A stretch of DNA of 10,076 nucleotides from a bacterium (GTDB taxonomy: Bacteria; Vulcanimicrobiota; Vulcanimicrobiia; Vulcanimicrobiales; Vulcanimicrobiaceae): NCBI GenBank assembly GCA_021807645.1, contig JAKBCP010000011.1, forward strand, positions 1 to 10,076, given 5' to 3'. Made by a program: the position numbers and the translations under genes. This document shows, piece by piece, positions 6,407-10,076 of this stretch. The notes below the pieces were generated by a model. That model ran no database searches. It worked only from the letters and a program-made list of their open reading frames with translations, and was not told the origin of the DNA. The stretch's first letter is position 1. Each line of letters opens with the position of its first letter.

Positions 6407-8185
6407 TTATCGGGCGCTTTCGGGGGCGGGCGCCACGCTGCGAAGGTAAAGATCGCGCAAAAGCCGCTCCGGAACCGGCGAAGGCGCGTCCATCATCACG
6501 TCGCGACCGACCTGGTTCTTCGGGAAGGCAATCACCTGGCGCAGATTCTCCTCACCGCAGGCGAGCATAACGATGCGATCGATACCGAGTGCCATTCCTC
6601 CATGCGGCGGCGCGCCGAAACGCAATGCGCGAACGAAGAAGCCGAAACGCTCCTCGATCTCTTCCTCGCTCATGCCGAGCATCGTAAAGATGCGTCGTTG
6701 CAACGCTTCGTCGTGGATGCGGATCGACCCGGAGCCGAGTTCGAAGCCGTTGAGCACCATATCGTAATGCTGCGCGCGCATCGCGAGCGGATCGCTATCG
6801 ATGAGATCCCATTGCCCCGGCATCGGTGCGCTAAACGGATGATGCGCCGGAACCGGCTTTCCGCTCTCTTCGTCCATTTCGAGATACGGGAACTCCGTCA
6901 CCCAACAGAACGCAAAGCTTGCAGGATCGCGCAGCCCGCAGCGCTGACCGACCTCAAGGCGCATTTTCCCCGCAATCGTATAAACCATCTCGCGTGTGTC
7001 GGCGAAGAGTAAGAGCGCATCACCGCTTTCCGCCTCCGTATCCGCTCGAAGCGCAGCGAGCGTCGCTTCATCGAGGAATCGCTGCGCCGACGATTTCACG
7101 CCGTCGGCTCCGTAGGCGATCCAGACCATACCCTTTGCGCCGAAAAGCTTTGCACTCTCCGTGAGCGCGTCGAAATCGCGACGGGAGAGCGAGGCGCCGC
7201 CGGGGTAGCGCAGCGCGAGCACCGCGCCGCCGGCATCGAGCGCACCGCGGAATACGACGAATTCGCTGGTTGCAAAACGCGCGCCGACATCGACGAGTTC
7301 GAGCCCGAAACGCATGTCGGGCTTATCGCTGCCGAAGCGCCGTAGGGCCTCGGCATGCGTGAGCCGAGGGAACGCCGGCAGATCGATATCGAGAACGCCG
7401 CGCCACGCAGATGCGACCGCGCCCTCCATCATCTGCATGACTTCTTCTTGCGTGACAAATGAAAGTTCGACATCGAGTTGCGTGAACTCCGGCTGACGAT
7501 CGGCGCGGAGATCTTCGTCGCGCATGCAGCGCGCGATCTGCATGTATCGTCCGATTCCGGAGATCATGCAGATTTGCTTGAGAAGTTGCGGCGATTGCGG
7601 CAGCGCGTAGAACGTGCCCGGGTGCATGCGGCTTGGAACGAGGTAGTCCCGCGCGCCTTCGGGCGTGCTCTTGATAAACATCGGCGTTTCGATCTCGACA
7701 AAGTCGCGCTGGTCGAAGTAATCGCGGAAAGCTTTGACGATGCGGTGGCGCAGGCGAAGATTGCGCTGCATGCGGGGGCGACGCAAGTCGAGATATCGAT
7801 ATTCCAGGCGCAAGCTCTCGTCGACGTCATCCTCGGCGTTGACCTGAAACGGGGGTACCTCGGAGCGATTGAGCACTTCGAGGTGCTCGATGCCGAGCTC
7901 GACGGCACCGGTCGCGAGCTTCGCGTTTTCGGTTCCCTCCGGTCGCGCGCGCACCATGCCCACGACGCGCACGACATCTTCGCTGCGCAATTTTTCGGCG
8001 AGCGGAAAGCTCGCGTGTTCGGGATCGAACACAACCTGCGTGATGCCGTCGCGATCGCGCAGGTCGATGAAGATAAGCCCGCCGTGGTCGCGGCGTCGAT
8101 TGACCCAGCCGAAGAGTTCGGCGGTGCGTCCGATTGCATCGGCACGCAGCGCTCCGCAAGAAAAACGTTCCGGCGTCGCAGTCAT
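6407..8185 (-). CDS. aspS: Aspartate--tRNA ligase, bacterial type, probably non-discriminating (Asp/Asn)
   Basis: AspRS charges tRNA-Asp with aspartate in the cytoplasm. The 592-residue length and order are those of the bacterial enzyme: an OB-fold anticodon-binding domain (about 1-105), the class II core and the bacterial GAD insertion (about 290-420). Motif 1 is FVEIETPMF, followed by STPEGARDYLVP (162-184). QSPQLLKQ (197-204) and motif 2, with Arg219 and RDEDLR (222-227), follow, and motif 3 is GGMALGIDR (529-537). In the anticodon domain His34 (RRRDHGG) and Gly84 (RPEG) occupy positions where E. coli's discriminating enzyme has Leu and Lys and the Pseudomonas aeruginosa non-discriminating enzyme has His and Gly. 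I infer that it also makes Asp-tRNA-Asn, to be amidated by GatCAB. The ATG at 8185 has a GAGGAG 5 bases upstream and overlaps the stop of the GT2 gene (ATGA). Confidence 0.98.
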   Translation of the reverse strand: MTATPERFSCGALRADAIGRTAELFGWVNRRRDHGGLIFIDLRDRDGITQVVFDPEHASFPLAEKLRSEDVVRVVGMVRARPEGTENAKLATGAVELGIEHLEVLNRSEVPPFQVNAEDDVDESLRLEYRYLDLRRPRMQRNLRLRHRIVKAFRDYFDQRDFVEIETPMFIKSTPEGARDYLVPSRMHPGTFYALPQSPQLLKQICMISGIGRYMQIARCMRDEDLRADRQPEFTQLDVELSFVTQEEVMQMMEGAVASAWRGVLDIDLPAFPRLTHAEALRRFGSDKPDMRFGLELVDVGARFATSEFVVFRGALDAGGAVLALRYPGGASLSRRDFDALTESAKLFGAKGMVWIAYGADGVKSSAQRFLDEATLAALRADTEAESGDALLLFADTREMVYTIAGKMRLEVGQRCGLRDPASFAFCWVTEFPYLEMDEESGKPVPAHHPFSAPMPGQWDLIDSDPLAMRAQHYDMVLNGFELGSGSIRIHDEALQRRIFTMLGMSEEEIEERFGFFVRALRFGAPPHGGMALGIDRIVMLACGEENLRQVIAFPKNQVGRDVMMDAPSPVPERLLRDLYLRSVAPAPESAR

Positions 8186-9087
8186 TGGCGCTCCTCTGGT
8201 TGGGCAAGGGCATCTTTGATGCCCGAGACATAGTGGTATTGTTGCACGATATCGCGTGCGATTTTCGACCGATCCGCGCGTTCGTCGAGCGCTCGCAGGA
8301 GGTTCGGCATACGTCCGAGCAGCGAATGCAAACCGAGCGAGATCGGCGTCATTCCCAATTGCAGACGTACGGCGAGATCGGGATGCTTCCGATAAAAGCG
8401 AACCGTCGAACGGCCGGCGAGCATCATCTTCCCCTTCTGGTCTTCGTGGGGAACGTCCTGACAGTGATAGCTAACCGCGCGCGGTTCGTAACAGATCTTC
8501 ACGCCGGAGCGTTCGAGGCGATAGCCGAGTTCGAGATCTTCGTGGCCGTAGCCCGTAAACGATTCATCGAAGCCGCCGACCGCGCGTAGGTCGTCGGCGC
8601 GCACCGAGGCATTCCCGGTGAGAAAATAGAGCCACGATAAGCGCTTGCGCCCCGGTGGATGAAGATGCCCGCGGAGCTCTGCGCGATCGCGCTTGAGCGC
8701 GTAGTCGTCGAGATCGCGCACCTGCACTTCCCAACCGACGACCGCGATGCGTCGTTCGCGCGCGTGCCGCTCCAGGTGCACGGCGAGAAGGTCGGGTGAG
8801 GCGAGAATATCGGCGTCGTTAAAAAGCACGACCGTCCCGGTAGCTGCGGTGATTCCGGCATTGCGTGCCTGCGCGCGGCCGCTATATCCCCCCGGAAGGT
8901 GGCGAACGTTCGGTGAAGTGCGCGCAACCTCGGCGAGATATTCGGCGGTGCCGTCGGTCGACTGCGAATCGCAGATCAGCAGTTCATAGCGCGATGCATC
9001 GACCGTCTGCGCCAAGAGCGTCGGCACGACATGGCGCAACGTGTCGAGGCGGTTGTAGGTGGGAATTACGACCGAGCAATCAAGCAT
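8182..9087 (-). CDS. Glycosyltransferase family 2 (GT-A fold)
   Basis: The 301-residue protein starts with SVVIPTYNRL (5-14), the nucleotide-sugar-binding strand of GT2 enzymes, followed by CDSQSTDGT (39-47). The metal-binding DxD is D91-A-D93 in VLFNDADI. GGFDESFTGYGHEDLELGYRL (171-191) holds the catalytic-base region Glu183-Asp184; this resembles GT2 enzymes with a C-terminal galactosyltransferase-like (GT7C) segment. No membrane segment stands out, so it is likely a peripheral cytoplasmic enzyme adding a sugar to a lipid-linked glycan or a surface polysaccharide. The donor sugar and acceptor cannot be read from the sequence. It overlaps the GT9 gene upstream by 8 bases (ATGCTTGA) and aspS downstream by ATGA, so the three are tightly coupled. 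A GT9-GT2 pair suggests lipopolysaccharide core, O-antigen or another envelope glycan. Confidence 0.93.
   Translation of the reverse strand: MLDCSVVIPTYNRLDTLRHVVPTLLAQTVDASRYELLICDSQSTDGTAEYLAEVARTSPNVRHLPGGYSGRAQARNAGITAATGTVVLFNDADILASPDLLAVHLERHARERRIAVVGWEVQVRDLDDYALKRDRAELRGHLHPPGRKRLSWLYFLTGNASVRADDLRAVGGFDESFTGYGHEDLELGYRLERSGVKICYEPRAVSYHCQDVPHEDQKGKMMLAGRSTVRFYRKHPDLAVRLQLGMTPISLGLHSLLGRMPNLLRALDERADRSKIARDIVQQYHYVSGIKDALAQPEERQ
8191..8196 (-). promoter_or_regulatory. Ribosome binding site of aspS
   Basis: Read on the minus strand this is GAGGAG, 5 bases before the aspS ATG and inside the end of the GT2 gene. It confirms the aspS start. A strong site here lets aspS be translated on its own account as well as by coupling to the gene before it. 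Confidence 0.8.
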
Positions 9088-10060
9088 TCAATAAATCCGC
9101 GACGCCGTTGACGACCTCGTCGCGAAACTGCGCGAGGGAGTCTTCGTCTTCGCTCTGAGGTTTTCGCAAACTCCGGCTAGGAACCCGATAGGGGGCCCAT
9201 TCCTGCGAGGCCAATCGGAAATAGCGGTTTTCGAAGGCGACGAGCGTGGGCCTGCGCATCGCGCTTGCGACATGAGTCGCACCTGTATCGACGGTGACGA
9301 CGCACGCCGCCCGCTCGAAGACCGCGGCCCAGTGGAAGAACGGCAGATCGCGCAGCACCGCAGCCGCGCCCAAGGCGGAAAAGGCATCGACTGCATCGCC
9401 GATCTCGGCGTTTGCCGTTATCGCCAGCGGGCGCCCGAGCCCGGTCAGACGGCGTGCGAGCTCGACCGTCGATGCAAGCGTGCTGCCGTTATGGAACCAG
9501 CGCGGGGCGAGATGAAGGACGATCGGGCGATCCGGGAGCGTTGCGACCGCGGCTCGGTCTTCCTCGCGAAGGTCGAGGCGCAGGTCGACAACGCGCTCGC
9601 GCGCACCCCCGAGCGCGACGAGATCGAGAAGTTGATCGACTTCGTGCCGAACCACGCGATGCGGATCGCGCTCGCAGAGATCCGGATCGGCTTCGGAGAT
9701 CGCCATGCGATTGACGAACAAGCGAGCGGTAAGGCGCGCGAGATAGCGACGCGCGTAGGTGTAGCCGACGCGCACGGTCGCGCGCGTCGCCCCGACGATG
9801 CGCAGATCTTCGGAGCGCGGCGCGAGCGCGATGGCGAGATCGACGTTACGATATTGCGCTCCGAAGCGTTCCGGACGAATCGCCCGCGGAAGCGAGACCA
9901 GTTCGTCGATATCGGTATTCCGTTCGACCACGACGCGATTGTAAGCGCTGGTTACCATGGTAACGTGCGCGTTCGGAAACGAACGGCGAACGGTTGCGAT
10001 CGCCGGCGTCGAGAGCAAAAGATCGCCGATGCGATCGGTGCGCGATAAGAGGATTCTCAA
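9080..10060 (-). CDS. Glycosyltransferase family 9 (ADP-heptose:LPS heptosyltransferase-like)
   Basis: A 326-residue GT-B enzyme. It opens RILLSRTDRIGDLLLSTPAI (2-21), the GT9 start, in which Asp13 corresponds to the catalytic Asp of WaaC. The C-terminal half has LHLAPRWFHNGST and VDTGATHVASAM, with D258-T-G and His263, the nucleotide-diphosphate-binding signature of heptosyltransferases. It should act at the inner face of the cytoplasmic membrane, adding heptose or another sugar to a lipopolysaccharide core or similar glycolipid. The start is a TTG at 10060: an in-frame TGA stands immediately before it (10061-10063), and no ATG or GTG follows until well inside the conserved domain. That TGA may be the stop of another gene in the same run, of which only about four codons would lie in the window. 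The substrate is inferred from family only. Confidence 0.93.
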   Translation of the reverse strand: MRILLSRTDRIGDLLLSTPAIATVRRSFPNAHVTMVTSAYNRVVVERNTDIDELVSLPRAIRPERFGAQYRNVDLAIALAPRSEDLRIVGATRATVRVGYTYARRYLARLTARLFVNRMAISEADPDLCERDPHRVVRHEVDQLLDLVALGGARERVVDLRLDLREEDRAAVATLPDRPIVLHLAPRWFHNGSTLASTVELARRLTGLGRPLAITANAEIGDAVDAFSALGAAAVLRDLPFFHWAAVFERAACVVTVDTGATHVASAMRRPTLVAFENRYFRLASQEWAPYRVPSRSLRKPQSEDEDSLAQFRDEVVNGVADLLNA

Positions 10061-10076
10061 TCAGCGCTTCGCTTTT

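Noticed and set aside
7478..8233. A 251-codon open frame on the plus strand opposite aspS.
   Set aside because: aspS on the other strand is certain; this is the antisense frame of a high-GC gene and shows no domain of its own.
9951..9964. Perfect 14-base palindrome GTTACCATGGTAAC that could be an operator.
   Set aside because: It lies deep inside the GT9 coding region and is explained by the codons for V-T-M-V-T on the minus strand. There is no promoter context.
9272..10048. A 258-codon open frame on the plus strand opposite the GT9 gene.
   Set aside because: It is antisense to conserved GT9 motifs and has charge-rich, low-hydrophobic composition typical of shadow frames in GC-rich DNA.
10061..10076. 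Possible end of another minus-strand gene (K-A-K-R-stop) abutting the TTG of the GT9 gene.
   Set aside because: Only four codons are visible. The TGATTG junction is suggestive of coupling but too little is present to annotate a gene.

Overview
This is a gene-dense, high-GC stretch of bacterial chromosome with almost no non-coding DNA. Ten complete protein genes and one cut-off gene fill it, and the longest gap between genes is about 15 bases (a few tens if alternative starts are right). I see no tRNA, rRNA, CRISPR array, insertion sequence or phage gene. Exported lipoproteins together with a heptosyltransferase-like GT9 enzyme suggest a diderm (outer-membrane) bacterium. The GC-rich compact layout and gene mix would fit an uncultured lineage such as Eremiobacterota (WPS-2), but that placement is a guess from overall character and nothing in the window proves it.

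Layout, left to right. (1) Plus strand, 1-3067: the tail of an unidentified gene, an oligopeptide-type ABC transporter substrate-binding lipoprotein, a C39-like cysteine peptidase without an obvious signal peptide, and trmL (tRNA wobble 2'-O-methyltransferase). Overlapping or closely spaced ends point to one transcript. (2) Minus strand, 3059-4309: a single MFS exporter of the fosmidomycin-resistance (Fsr) type, converging on trmL. (3) Plus strand, 4325-5669: a family 5 (UdgB) uracil-DNA glycosylase followed 4 bases later by a PaiB-like FMN-binding protein. The first of these diverges from the MFS gene with almost no intergenic space. (4) Minus strand, 10060-5644: a tightly overlapping five-gene run of GT9 glycosyltransferase, GT2 glycosyltransferase, aspS, and two small exported proteins that I think are diverged tandem paralogues of each other.

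How the genes work together: the GT9/GT2 pair probably builds a cell-surface glycan and is translationally coupled to the essential aspS. The AspRS carries the residues associated with non-discriminating enzymes (His in the RRRD-H-G loop and a PEG motif in the anticodon-binding domain). This predicts that the organism makes Asn-tRNA indirectly through GatCAB. The peptide-binding lipoprotein and the C39-like peptidase may form a peptide-uptake and processing pair. The most novel-looking item is the pair of small exported proteins downstream of aspS, which share a C-x-T-R ... C-G-R frame and match no family I recognise. No obviously new multi-gene system is visible; most of the window is housekeeping and envelope genes.
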